Shown here piece by piece: positions 1 to 6,281 of a stretch of 11,984 nucleotides of DNA. The notes below the pieces were generated by a model. The model was given only the letters and a program-made list of their open reading frames with translations. It ran no database searches and was not told where the DNA came from. A program made the position numbers and the translations under genes. Numbering within the stretch: position 1 is the stretch's first letter; every line of letters starts with the position of its first letter. Source of the DNA: JBDRGC01 sp043818215 (lineage in GTDB: Bacteria > Chloroflexota > Anaerolineae > Anaerolineales > UBA11858); contig JBDRGC010000184.1 in assembly GCA_043818215.1 (NCBI GenBank), positions 1 through 11,984 of the forward strand. Reading direction: 5' to 3'.

Positions 1-19
1 TTGCCCCTTGCCCCTTGCC
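1..19. repeat. Short TTGCCCC heptanucleotide repeat at window edge
   Basis: Two full TTGCCCC units and a partial third open the window and end about 30 bases before the start codon of the FAD-subunit gene. The array probably continues upstream, outside the window. It has the same 7-nt period as the arrays near 2300, 2334-2452 and 11898. Confidence 0.6.
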
Positions 20-46
20 TTTAGATTACCTCGCGAGGATTCTCTC

Positions 47-967
47 ATGATCAATGCGCATCCAGTATTACCCGAATTCGATTATATCAAACCGCAGACC
101 TTTTCTGAGGCCAGCCAGTTCTTGCTGGAACACGCCGGGGAAGCGCGCCCCATGATGGGGGGCACCGATGTGCTCGTCCGCCTGCGCGATGGAGTCTGGA
201 AAGACAAATACCTGGTGGACGTCAAAGGATTAGAGGGGATGAACGACATCTCCTTCGATCCCGCATCGGGGTTGACCATCGGCGCCGCGGTGAGCATGAA
301 CCGGGTGAGCGACTTCCCCGCAGTGAAGGAGCACTACCCGGTTCTGGCGGAAGCCGTGGATAGTGTAGCCAGCTACCAATTGAGGTCGCGGGCCACGATT
401 GTCGGTAACATCTGCAACGCTTCGCCCGCGGGGGATACCAACGGAGTCTGTATCCTGTTAGGAGGCGTACTCGACGTGTACGGGGTTGACGGTATGCGCC
501 AGGAAGCCTTGGACGCTTTCTTCCAGGGGCCGGGGAAGACGGTACTGAAACCCGGGGATGTGGCTGTCTCCATAAACCTGCCACCACCCCCAAAGGGATC
601 AGTGGGCAAGTATATCAAGTTGGGACGCAACAAAGCCAGCGATCTCTCTATCGTCGGCGTGACCGTGATTGGTTATCCCGACGCCGGGACAGCTTCCGGT
701 TACCGGATCAAGCTGGCATTGGCGTCGGTGGCGCCTATCCCGCTGGTGGTGGGGCGGGTCGAAGAGATTTTATCTGCGAATCCCATCACCGGCGATACCC
801 TTGCCGAAGCCGCCCAAGCAGCCATGCAAGCCAGCAATCCCATCGACGACGTGCGCGCCACAGCCCGTTACCGCAAGATGATGGTCCGTAATTTGTCTGC
901 GAGTGCATTGACCGCAGTTTGGGAAGAACTGAAAGCTGCTTGCCTAAATCATCAATCGCGTTTATAA
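47..967 (+). CDS. Molybdenum hydroxylase FAD-binding subunit (xanthine dehydrogenase / CO dehydrogenase medium-subunit family)
   Basis: This is the FAD subunit of a three-subunit molybdenum hydroxylase; it passes electrons from the 2Fe-2S subunit to the final acceptor in the cytoplasm. The 306-aa protein has the usual family length. Near residues 34-41 is the RPMMGGTD segment, and near 117-131 the TIVGNICNASPAGDT segment; both match the two conserved FAD-contact regions (GGT and GN-x-NASPAGD). The C-terminal domain, about residues 190-295, ends with the family-like YRKMMVRNL segment. I chose ATG 47 because GAGG at 35-38 precedes it at good spacing and the conserved fold begins just after it. 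An in-frame TTG at 8 lies inside the TTGCCCC repeat and has no ribosome-binding site. The matching 2Fe-2S and molybdopterin subunit genes follow at 1737 and 2470, but two unrelated AT-rich genes come between. xdhB or coxM would be the analogous names; the substrate is unproven. Confidence 0.93.
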   Translation: MINAHPVLPEFDYIKPQTFSEASQFLLEHAGEARPMMGGTDVLVRLRDGVWKDKYLVDVKGLEGMNDISFDPASGLTIGAAVSMNRVSDFPAVKEHYPVLAEAVDSVASYQLRSRATIVGNICNASPAGDTNGVCILLGGVLDVYGVDGMRQEALDAFFQGPGKTVLKPGDVAVSINLPPPPKGSVGKYIKLGRNKASDLSIVGVTVIGYPDAGTASGYRIKLALASVAPIPLVVGRVEEILSANPITGDTLAEAAQAAMQASNPIDDVRATARYRKMMVRNLSASALTAVWEELKAACLNHQSRL

Positions 968-1027
968 AAAAGACCATTGCTATCGTACTGACCATATTTG
1001 TTCACACGAGTAAAAAGGAGATTTATT

Positions 1028-1258
1028 ATGGTGAAAAAGATAAAATGGAGCGACATGAAAAAAAAATTTCCGGATGAGTGGTTACTTATCACCAACTTTG
1101 AATTAGACAAATATGGACACCTTGTTGCTGGAATTGTTCATCGACATTCAAAAGAAAAAGGGGCGATCTATCAATTACCGGCATTAAATAAGCCCACAGC
1201 ATTTCGGTATACCGGCGAATCCACTTTTGCGGGATTGAGAAGTCATGCCGGAAAATAA
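1028..1258 (+). CDS. Small protein of unknown function, partner of the following aspartic protease
   Basis: A 76-aa, basic, soluble protein without a signal peptide or membrane segment. A strong AAGGAG site (about 1015-1020) lies just ahead of ATG 1028, which favours this start over an upstream GTG or TTG. The N-terminus (VKKIKWSDMKKKFPDEW) and the RYTGE segment near residues 60-64 resemble, from memory, small proteins encoded next to retropepsin-like proteases in Chloroflexota and cyanobacteria; I cannot confirm that here. Its 3' end overlaps the protease gene by 14 bases, which implies translational coupling. Its codons are much richer in A and T than those of the flanking enzyme genes, so the pair looks like a recent arrival in the operon. 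No function is assigned. An adaptor, inhibitor or antitoxin-like partner is possible but not shown. Confidence 0.75.
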   Translation: MVKKIKWSDMKKKFPDEWLLITNFELDKYGHLVAGIVHRHSKEKGAIYQLPALNKPTAFRYTGESTFAGLRSHAGK

Positions 1259-1646
1259 TACATCATTTGATGTCAGTAAACACCACATCCATTTAGAGTT
1301 TATCGTTACAGATTTAAATGGGATTTGGCACAGCGTTACCGGTATTCTTGACACTGGAGCACCAAGGACTGAGTTTTCTGATCAATTCCTGACGCATACA
1401 GGATTTCTTGATGCTAAAAATGAGAAAACAAGACTGAAGCCCGGATTGCAAACTCAGAAATATGGATTGATAGAGTTACCGTTAGTCCAGATATGTGGTC
1501 ATCAAATACGCTCTTTTGAAGTTTTCGTTTCCCATTTTGAGCAATCTTGGGGTATTGACGCTTTGATTGGGCTTGATTTCTTTCGCCGCTTTTTAGTAAC
1601 GATTGATTACAAGAATGGCTTTCTCGTTACATCACCATACGATTAA
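1245..1646 (+). CDS. Retropepsin-like aspartic protease, single domain
   Basis: A 133-aa protein with the hallmarks of clan AA, retropepsin-type aspartic proteases. A DTGAP catalytic motif lies at residues 36-40, with hydrophobic residues before it (VTGIL), and an ALIGLDFFRRF segment at about 106-116 matches the second conserved hydrophobic-hydrophobic-Gly motif. One such domain carries a single catalytic Asp, so activity would require a homodimer. There is no signal peptide or transmembrane segment, which suggests a cytoplasmic protein. The start overlaps the end of the preceding 76-aa gene by 14 bases in another frame, with a weak purine-rich site about eight bases upstream. As in its partner, base composition is AT-rich compared with the molybdenum enzyme genes on both sides. 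The natural target is unknown; the small partner protein is one candidate. Confidence 0.82.
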   Translation: MPENNTSFDVSKHHIHLEFIVTDLNGIWHSVTGILDTGAPRTEFSDQFLTHTGFLDAKNEKTRLKPGLQTQKYGLIELPLVQICGHQIRSFEVFVSHFEQSWGIDALIGLDFFRRFLVTIDYKNGFLVTSPYD

Positions 1647-1736
1647 TTAAATCTCTGCGCTCCCCTCCGCTCATGCAAACTTTATCCGCGTTCTATTGAC
1701 ACAACCGCCTGACATACACTGAGAAAGTAGGGCAAT

Positions 1737-2306
1737 ATGACTAATCACAAAATTACTCTCACCGTCAACGGCGATTTGGAGCAAGTTGACATCCCTTCCA
1801 ACATGACATTGCTGCGCATGTTGCGCGATAAATTGGCCTTGACTGGCACCAAGAATGGCTGCTCCGCCGGGGAATGCGGCGCTTGCACTGTCCTGATGAA
1901 CGGAGAGCCGGTCAATAGCTGCCTGGTGCTAGCGGTCGAATGCGATGGCGCCGAGATCGTCACCGTCGAGGGACTGGCTCAAGATGGCCGGCTTGATCCA
2001 TTGCAGGAGGCCATCATCGAAACCGGAGGTGTGCAATGTGGCTTTTGCACCCCCGGCGTGTTGATCACCTCGCGCGCACTTCTCGACCGAAACCCCAATC
2101 CCAGCGAGCAGGAAATCAGGGCCGCCTTGGTGGGCAACCTGTGCCGCTGCACAGGATACGTCCGAATCATCGAAGCCGTCAAAAAAGCGGCATCGGGAAA
2201 TCAGGGATTAGGGACTAGGAATCAGGAAACCAGGAAACCAGGAAACCAGGGATCAGGAAACCAGGGACTAGGAAACCAGGAAACCAGGAAACAACCTAAC
2301 CCCTAA
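1737..2306 (+). CDS. Molybdenum hydroxylase 2Fe-2S subunit with a repeat-encoded C-terminal tail
   Basis: The iron-sulfur subunit that carries electrons from the molybdenum site to FAD. The plant-type 2Fe-2S ligands are C42, C47, C50 and C62 (GCSAGECGAC region). The second cluster uses C101, C104, C136 and C138 (CGFCTPG and CRCTG motifs). All eight ligands are intact and correctly spaced. ATG 1737 follows a purine-rich GAAAGTAGGG site. The family normally ends soon after the RIIEAVKKA segment near residue 151. Here about 37 more residues follow, made of repeated GNQG, GLGNQ and ETRKP pieces. They are encoded by AGGAAACC-type tandem repeats, and the stop codon TAA lies within the adjoining CCTAACC repeat. 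The tail is therefore probably unstructured and acquired by repeat expansion. The large subunit gene follows 163 bases later. The analogous names are xdhC or coxS. Confidence 0.95.
   Translation: MTNHKITLTVNGDLEQVDIPSNMTLLRMLRDKLALTGTKNGCSAGECGACTVLMNGEPVNSCLVLAVECDGAEIVTVEGLAQDGRLDPLQEAIIETGGVQCGFCTPGVLITSRALLDRNPNPSEQEIRAALVGNLCRCTGYVRIIEAVKKAASGNQGLGTRNQETRKPGNQGSGNQGLGNQETRKQPNP
2195..2294. repeat. Degenerate AGGAAACC / 7-8-nt tandem repeat inside the 3' end of the 2Fe-2S gene
   Basis: About 100 bases of degenerate tandem units. They begin as 7-mers of the ATTAGGG and ACTAGGA kind and continue as AGGAAACC 8-mers interspersed with AGGGATC and AGGGACT 7-mers. The tract is translated as the C-terminal tail of the 2Fe-2S subunit, giving the recurring GNQG and ETRK peptides. 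Confidence 0.85.
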
Positions 2307-2332
2307 CTCCTAACCCCTAACCCCTAACCCCG
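2295..2332. repeat. CCTAACC heptanucleotide repeat (five units), supplying the stop codon
   Basis: Five 7-nt units, CCTAACC with one CCTAACT variant, resembling a telomere repeat on the opposite strand (GGTTAGG). The TAA in the second unit (2304-2306) is the stop codon of the 2Fe-2S subunit gene. The tract runs directly into the CCCTCTR array. Confidence 0.85.
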
Positions 2333-2333
2333 A

Positions 2334-2452
2334 CCCTCTGCCCTCTACCCTCTGCCCTCTACCCTCTGCCCTCTACCCTCTGCCCTCTACCCTCTGCCCT
2401 CTACCCTCTGCCCTCTGCCCTCTACCCTCTGCCCTCTACCCTCTACCCTCTG
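2334..2452. repeat. CCCTCTG/CCCTCTA heptanucleotide array, 17 units
   Basis: Seventeen uninterrupted 7-nt units lie between the 2Fe-2S and molybdopterin subunit genes. The last base alternates G and A strictly for the first eleven units, so the local period is 14, and then becomes irregular. The minus strand is G-rich, with GGG every seven bases. The array stops seven bases before the ribosome-binding site of the large-subunit gene. Confidence 0.95.
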
Positions 2453-2459
2453 CATACTC

Positions 2460-2464
2460 GGAGG
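2460..2464 (+). promoter_or_regulatory. Ribosome-binding site of the molybdopterin subunit gene
   Basis: GGAGG five bases before ATG 2470. It lies just outside the CCCTCTR array and confirms the start of the large subunit. In the transcript, the pyrimidine-rich array can pair with this purine-rich site. Confidence 0.8.
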
Positions 2465-2469
2465 CACCC

Positions 2470-4818
2470 ATGAAACCAAAAGAAAATATCCCCACCCCCA
2501 TTGGCGAGAACAAACTTCGCGTGGACGGGCGCGAGAAAGTGACCGGCGCGGCGATTTATACGAGTGACCTTCAATTTGGCAACGCTCTGCTGCACGCGCG
2601 CGTAAAACGCAGCCCCCATCCGCACGCCTTGATCAAATCCATTGATACCAGCAAAGCAGAAGCCTTGCCTGGCGTGAGGGTAATCGTCACCGGCGAAGAC
2701 TTCTCCAACCGCATTGGGCTTTATCTGAAAGACCGGTATATTTTTGCCCGCGGTCGGGTGCGCTTTGTTGGCGAGGCGGTCGCGGGTGTGGCCGCCATCA
2801 GCGAGGAGATTGCCGAAAAAGCGCTCGACCTGATCGATGTGGAGTACGAACTTCTGGAGCCTGTCTTCGATCCCGAATTTGGCATCAGTCCCGAGGCCCC
2901 GCTGATCCACCCCGATCTGGCGGACTACGAGGTTCCGAATTTTATCTTTCCCAAGCCGGGGACCAATATAGCCAACCACTTCAAGATTCGCAAAGGGGAT
3001 GTGGAGAGTGTCTGGGGACAGTGCGCCGCCATCATCGAGCGTACCTTCCGTATTCCCCATATCCAGCACGTACCGCTCGAGCCTCACGTGGCTATTGCCC
3101 AGGTGGCCGCATCGGGCAAAGTCACGCTTTGGGCCAGCTCGCAATCTCCCTTTGCCCAGCGCGATTTGATTGCCCAGACTTTGGGAATATCCCAAAGCGA
3201 TATGCGCGTGATTGCGCCTTACGTGGGGGGAGGCTTTGGCTGCAAGGCTGGCGTCACCATGGAAGCTATGCCGGTGGCGATTGCCACGAAAGCTAAAGGC
3301 CGCCCCGTAAAAATGGTGCTGACGCGCGAAGAAGAGTTTTACACCAATTTTGTGCGTCAGGCCCTGGTCATTCATCTCAAGATGGGCTGCGATAAAGACG
3401 GCTATTTGCTGGCAATGGAGAACACCATGTACTGGGATGGCGGAGCCTCGACCGAGTATGGTGTCAATATCACTCGTGCGGGTGGATACAGCAGCACCGG
3501 CCCTTACGACATCCCCCACGTCAAAAGCGACAGCTTATGTGTTTACACCAACAATCCCATCGGCGGCGCCTACCGCGGCTTTGGCATGTCCGAGCTTCAC
3601 ACCGGCATCGAGCAGACCATCGACGCGTTGGCCGACGAGATGGGTGTGGATAAGGTCGAGTTTCGCTTGCGGAATATCGTGCAGGGCGGCGACATTTTGT
3701 CCACTGGAATGATCATGCACCCCACAGGATTGGCGGAGTGCATCGAGAAAGTGGCCGCAGGAGTGGAGTGGGGGGAGAAATCCCCGCCCAGTGTACCCAA
3801 CAAGCGCCGCGGCAAAGGCATCGGCCTGATGTGGAAAGCTCCTGCAATGCCGCCCAATGCCGGTTCGAGCGCCATCGTGGAAATGAACGAAGATGGCACG
3901 GTGACGTTGAATATCGGCGGGCAGGAACTTGGGCAAGGGACCAACACGGTTATGGCGCAGATGGCGGCGGCCACCCTGGGCATCCCTTACGAATGGGTGC
4001 GCATCGCCACTCCCGTGGACACACAATACAGCCCCTACGAGTGGCAGACCGTTGCCAGCCGCCTGACCTGGAGCATGGGCAACGCGGTTGTAAATGCCTC
4101 CCTCGATGCCAGACGCCAGATTCTAGAGAACGTGGCCGCATCTTGGGAGGAAGACCCGGAAGATTTGAACATCGTCAATGGGATGGTTATCTCATACCAG
4201 ACCGGGCAGGAGATTTCTCTAAAAAATATGGTTATCTATGGCCTGCCCAACGAGAACTTCGAGGGTTGGAAAGGCGGCCCCATCGTGGGGCGCGGCAATT
4301 TCATGCCCACTTATGTGACCAATCTGGACGCTGAGACCGGGCAGGGAGACAGGGCAGTAGTTCACTACACCACCGGCGCGGAAGCCTTCGAAATCGAAGT
4401 GGATTTGGATACGGGCCAGTTGGATATCATTCGGGCTGCGGCGGCTTTCGATGTGGGCAGGGCTATCAACCCCGAATTGGTGAGAGCACAGATCGAGGGC
4501 GGGGTGGTTCAGGGGATGAGTTCCGCCATATTCGAAGAGATCAAGCTGAAAGATGGCGTTATGCAGAATCCCAATTTTGTCGATTACCGTATAGCCACCA
4601 CTGCCGACATCCCCGCAAGAATCGACACATATATAGTCGAAGAGCCGCAAGATGACGGCCCGTGGGGAGCGCGGGGTGTGGGTGAACATCCCATGGTCCC
4701 GACCGTCGCCGCGCTGGCAAACGCCATCTACGATGCGGTCGGTATCCGTATGCCAGGGCCGCCTTTCACTGCCGAAAAAATCTATCTCGCCATGCTGGAT
4801 GCTGGGATTGTGGAATAG
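2470..4818 (+). CDS. Molybdenum hydroxylase large subunit (molybdopterin-binding, xanthine dehydrogenase family)
   Basis: The catalytic subunit: it binds the molybdopterin cofactor and hydroxylates the substrate with oxygen from water. At 782 aa it has the normal family length. An aldehyde oxidase/xanthine dehydrogenase hammerhead domain occupies about residues 15-125, followed by two molybdopterin-binding regions. Visible motifs are GGGFGCKAG near 253-261, GGAYRGFGM near 365-373, GQELGQGTN near 484-492, and GARGVGEH ending near 740. E739 in GVGE matches the catalytic glutamate of xanthine dehydrogenase. The carbon-monoxide-type AYRCSFR active-site loop is absent, so this is not a true CO dehydrogenase. 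The GFGMSEL stretch departs from the usual RGFG-x-PQ pattern, so substrate choice is open: xanthine or hypoxanthine is favoured by context, but another N-heterocycle or an aldehyde is possible. GGAGG at 2460-2464 supports the start. The analogous names are xdhA or coxL. Confidence 0.94.
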   Translation: MKPKENIPTPIGENKLRVDGREKVTGAAIYTSDLQFGNALLHARVKRSPHPHALIKSIDTSKAEALPGVRVIVTGEDFSNRIGLYLKDRYIFARGRVRFVGEAVAGVAAISEEIAEKALDLIDVEYELLEPVFDPEFGISPEAPLIHPDLADYEVPNFIFPKPGTNIANHFKIRKGDVESVWGQCAAIIERTFRIPHIQHVPLEPHVAIAQVAASGKVTLWASSQSPFAQRDLIAQTLGISQSDMRVIAPYVGGGFGCKAGVTMEAMPVAIATKAKGRPVKMVLTREEEFYTNFVRQALVIHLKMGCDKDGYLLAMENTMYWDGGASTEYGVNITRAGGYSSTGPYDIPHVKSDSLCVYTNNPIGGAYRGFGMSELHTGIEQTIDALADEMGVDKVEFRLRNIVQGGDILSTGMIMHPTGLAECIEKVAAGVEWGEKSPPSVPNKRRGKGIGLMWKAPAMPPNAGSSAIVEMNEDGTVTLNIGGQELGQGTNTVMAQMAAATLGIPYEWVRIATPVDTQYSPYEWQTVASRLTWSMGNAVVNASLDARRQILENVAASWEEDPEDLNIVNGMVISYQTGQEISLKNMVIYGLPNENFEGWKGGPIVGRGNFMPTYVTNLDAETGQGDRAVVHYTTGAEAFEIEVDLDTGQLDIIRAAAAFDVGRAINPELVRAQIEGGVVQGMSSAIFEEIKLKDGVMQNPNFVDYRIATTADIPARIDTYIVEEPQDDGPWGARGVGEHPMVPTVAALANAIYDAVGIRMPGPPFTAEKIYLAMLDAGIVE

Positions 4819-4877
4819 ATTTGGTTAGTGAAGTTTTCCCGCTTAATTAGTGCCATACGAAATCTATTTCCATATTT

Positions 4878-4945
4878 ACCGCAGAGTACGCGAAGAACGC
4901 TGAGAAAAATAGTAAATTCTCCGCGCTCTTTGCGTGCTCCGCGGT
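4878..4945. repeat. Imperfect 29-bp inverted repeat (ACCGCAGAG type)
   Basis: The left arm (4878-4906) and the right arm (4917-4945) are reverse complements at 24 of 29 positions, with a 10-base loop. The arms start with ACCGCAGAG and end with CTCCGCGGT. There is no T-tract after the right arm, so it is not an obvious intrinsic terminator. It lies between the large subunit gene and the fdrA remnant and may be a dispersed intergenic palindrome. Confidence 0.85.
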
Positions 4946-4951
4946 TATTTT

Positions 4952-4957
4952 AAGGAG
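4952..4957 (+). promoter_or_regulatory. Ribosome-binding site deciding a TTG start for the fdrA remnant
   Basis: AAGGAG ends seven bases before TTG 4965. No ATG is suitably placed, and the protein similarity to FdrA begins directly after this codon, so TTG is the likely start. Confidence 0.7.
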
Positions 4958-4964
4958 ACCCTCA

Positions 4965-5256
4965 TTGACCGTTAAATCAATCATCAAAACCAGCCAATAC
5001 CACGACTCCGTCAGCCTGATGCTGGTCGCTCGCGAACTCTCCAAAATGGATAGCGTTCACGATGCAGCCGTAGTGATGGCAACCGGACCCAATAAGGCAA
5101 TTCTGGCCGATGCAGGTCTGCTCACTGATGCTGTCAGAGCGGTCACAGCCAATGATCTGGTGATTGCACTCAGCGCGACCAGCGCGGCGGGCGGCAGATG
5201 AGGCTTTGGAGCAGGTAGATGAATTGCTGAAAAGGAGAGCCACCGTCGAAGAAACC
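4965..5256 (+). pseudogene. fdrA: fdrA-like gene, 5' fragment with frameshift and 3' truncation
   Basis: The first 75 residues resemble the N-terminus of E. coli FdrA: a short lead-in, then DSVSLMLVARELS and later ATGPNKAILADAGLL, compared with DSVSLM and NKALL in E. coli. FdrA is related to succinyl-CoA synthetase and is part of the oxamate carbamoyltransferase set in allantoin breakdown. Reading stops at TGA 5199-5201. A shift at the GCGGCGGGCGGC run near 5183-5195 restores a sensible continuation (ADEALEQVDELLKRRATVEE), so one extra G probably broke the gene. The family protein is about 500 residues; here it ends after about 97, where IS91 transposase sequence begins between about 5246 and 5260. 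The fragment follows the molybdenum enzyme operon on the same strand, which fits a purine-degradation cluster. A sequencing error could explain the frameshift but not the truncation. Confidence 0.8.
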
Positions 5257-5734
5257 GGAGAATGTGGTCAAATATTTAGGGGGGTATATGAAACGGGTAG
5301 CGATCAGCAATAGCAGGTTGGAAAGGATAAAAGAAGGAAAAGTAGTGTTTCGATACAAAGACAATCGAGATGATGGCAAGCAGAAACGATGTCGAATAGA
5401 TGGGGAAGAGTTCATCGGGCGGTTCTTGAGACATATATTACCAGAAGGATTTACACTTGCACCTGCGGCAAGTACAGGTGTGCGTGTCCGATATTATGGG
5501 ATATTTGCGGGAAGATACAGGAAGGAAAACCTGGCAAAAACGAGAGAGTTGCTAGGGGGATTGGATGAGAAAGAAAAAGGGACACAAGAAGTCGAGCAAG
5601 AAAGCTATGCACCAATGTGTCCGAAGTGTGGGGAAGGGGCAATGATAGTGGTGGAATATATTCGCCAGCCAGTATCAATCTTATGGATGCTGGTGATGAT
5701 GACGACGACAGTGAAATATGCGGATACTTCGTGA
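5252..5734 (+). pseudogene. IS91-family transposase, C-terminal fragment
   Basis: About 160 codons matching the C-terminal part of IS91-type rolling-circle transposases. It opens at PENVVKYLGGYMKRVAISNSR, the region just after the catalytic core, continues with GKVVFRYKDNR, EEFIGRFLRHILPEGF, VRYYGIFAGRYRKENLA and RELLGG, and ends with a CPKCGEG motif and a terminal DTS. The N-terminal zinc-binding and catalytic two-tyrosine parts are absent, so it cannot be active. No credible start exists: the reading frame opens upstream into the fdrA sequence, and the first in-frame GTG is 5264. Nine extra residues (TLAPAASTG, 5453-5479) interrupt the usual GF-VRVRYYG junction. The fragment abuts fdrA and marks the breakpoint that removed the rest of that gene. 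Confidence 0.82.
5453..5489 (+). repeat. Palindromic mini-repeat, copy 1, in frame inside the transposase fragment
   Basis: The core CACTTGCACC, a short spacer and GCAAGTACAGGTGTG can fold through CTTGC/GCAAG. The first 27 bases add nine codons to the IS91 transposase without breaking the frame. A closely similar sequence lies at 6122-6154. Confidence 0.65.
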
Positions 5735-5991
5735 GGTACAAAGCGGCTCACAAAAGGCAAGCGACAGCAAGTATCAGAAGAGATCGGATACTGGCAGATG
5801 CAGCGCGGCAGGTGAGAGAAAAATCAAGGTAGATGAGAAATGAATGGTTGTGTGTATAATGAAGAAGATCGCTGGAAGATATGCTAAAATAGCATAGACG
5901 AACAACATAAACGGGAGCTTTCCCCATAGGTTATATGCAAAAGGGTGAGGTCTCGCAGAGACCCGTGCTTCCGTCCAACCCCCGCATGATC
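5735..5991. other. Non-coding stretch after the IS91 transposase with two small hairpins
   Basis: I see no gene here. Two perfect hairpins stand out: TATGCTA-AAA-TAGCATA at 5880-5896, and GGTCTC-GCA-GAGACC at 5949-5963. IS91-family elements carry hairpin-bearing ends beyond the transposase gene, so this stretch is plausibly the 3' end of the element. The exact end cannot be fixed without a complete relative. Confidence 0.4.
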
Positions 5992-6275
5992 GTGTCGAGA
6001 TAAATCCGAGACCCTGGGAATAGAGAAAGGAGAAGAACCCCTCTACGAAATTGGTCAATATTACCCAGTGGGTGAAAGTCCCTCCTGACCACATCGTCCC
6101 GATACCTATGCAGGCACTGCGCACTTGCACCGGAACGCAAGTGCAGGTGTGTCCTTCGGGAAAGCCTGGCCAGCAGGTCAGTAGCGAAACCCACCCTGTT
6201 TGGCGGGGTCTGCGTCGTGCAAACCTGGTAACAGGAGTACGGAGCTGGATGGAGCCAGGATACAGGCCGCGTCAC
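5992..6275 (+). mobile_element. Possible 5' RNA fragment of a group II intron
   Basis: A structured-looking, apparently non-coding stretch. It begins with GTGTCGAGA, similar to the GUGYG start of group II introns. It contains GTGGGTGAAAGTCCC, GTCCTTCGGGAAAGCC, AGTAGCGAAACCCACC and AACAGGAGTACGGAGC, which recall domain I of bacterial group II introns. No maturase reading frame and no recognisable domain V follow; IS66-like sequence takes over at about 6280. It is therefore at most a truncated copy. An unrelated structured RNA is the alternative. The identification rests on remembered patterns, not on an alignment. Confidence 0.35.
6122..6154 (+). repeat. Palindromic mini-repeat, copy 2, inside the intron-like region
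   Basis: CACTTGCACC, then GGAAC, then GCAAGTGCAGGTGTG and TCC: nearly the same order and sequence as the insert at 5453-5489, apart from a small change at the loop and a 4-base gap near the end. The stem is CTTGC/GCAAG, and the outer bases allow further pairing. Confidence 0.6.
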
Positions 6276-6281
6276 AGCGTG

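Noticed and set aside
1696..1720. TTGACA before the 2Fe-2S gene as a promoter -35 box
   Set aside because: No acceptable -10 sequence lies 16-18 bases downstream; TACACT is only 13 bases away. The intergenic region may still hold a promoter but the match is too poor to annotate.
2334..2452. Repeat array considered as a CRISPR
   Set aside because: The unit is 7 bases without unique spacers; it is a simple tandem repeat.
2443..3519. Long 358-codon open frame on the minus strand opposite the molybdenum large subunit
   Set aside because: It lies antisense to a strongly conserved gene, has no recognisable motif or ribosome-binding site, and its length is explained by the GC-rich codon pattern of the gene opposite.
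5617..5832. Open frame with a run of aspartates overlapping the end of the IS91 transposase
   Set aside because: The transposase frame with the CPKCGEG motif and terminal DTS explains the region better; the other frame has no start signal and looks like a shadow.
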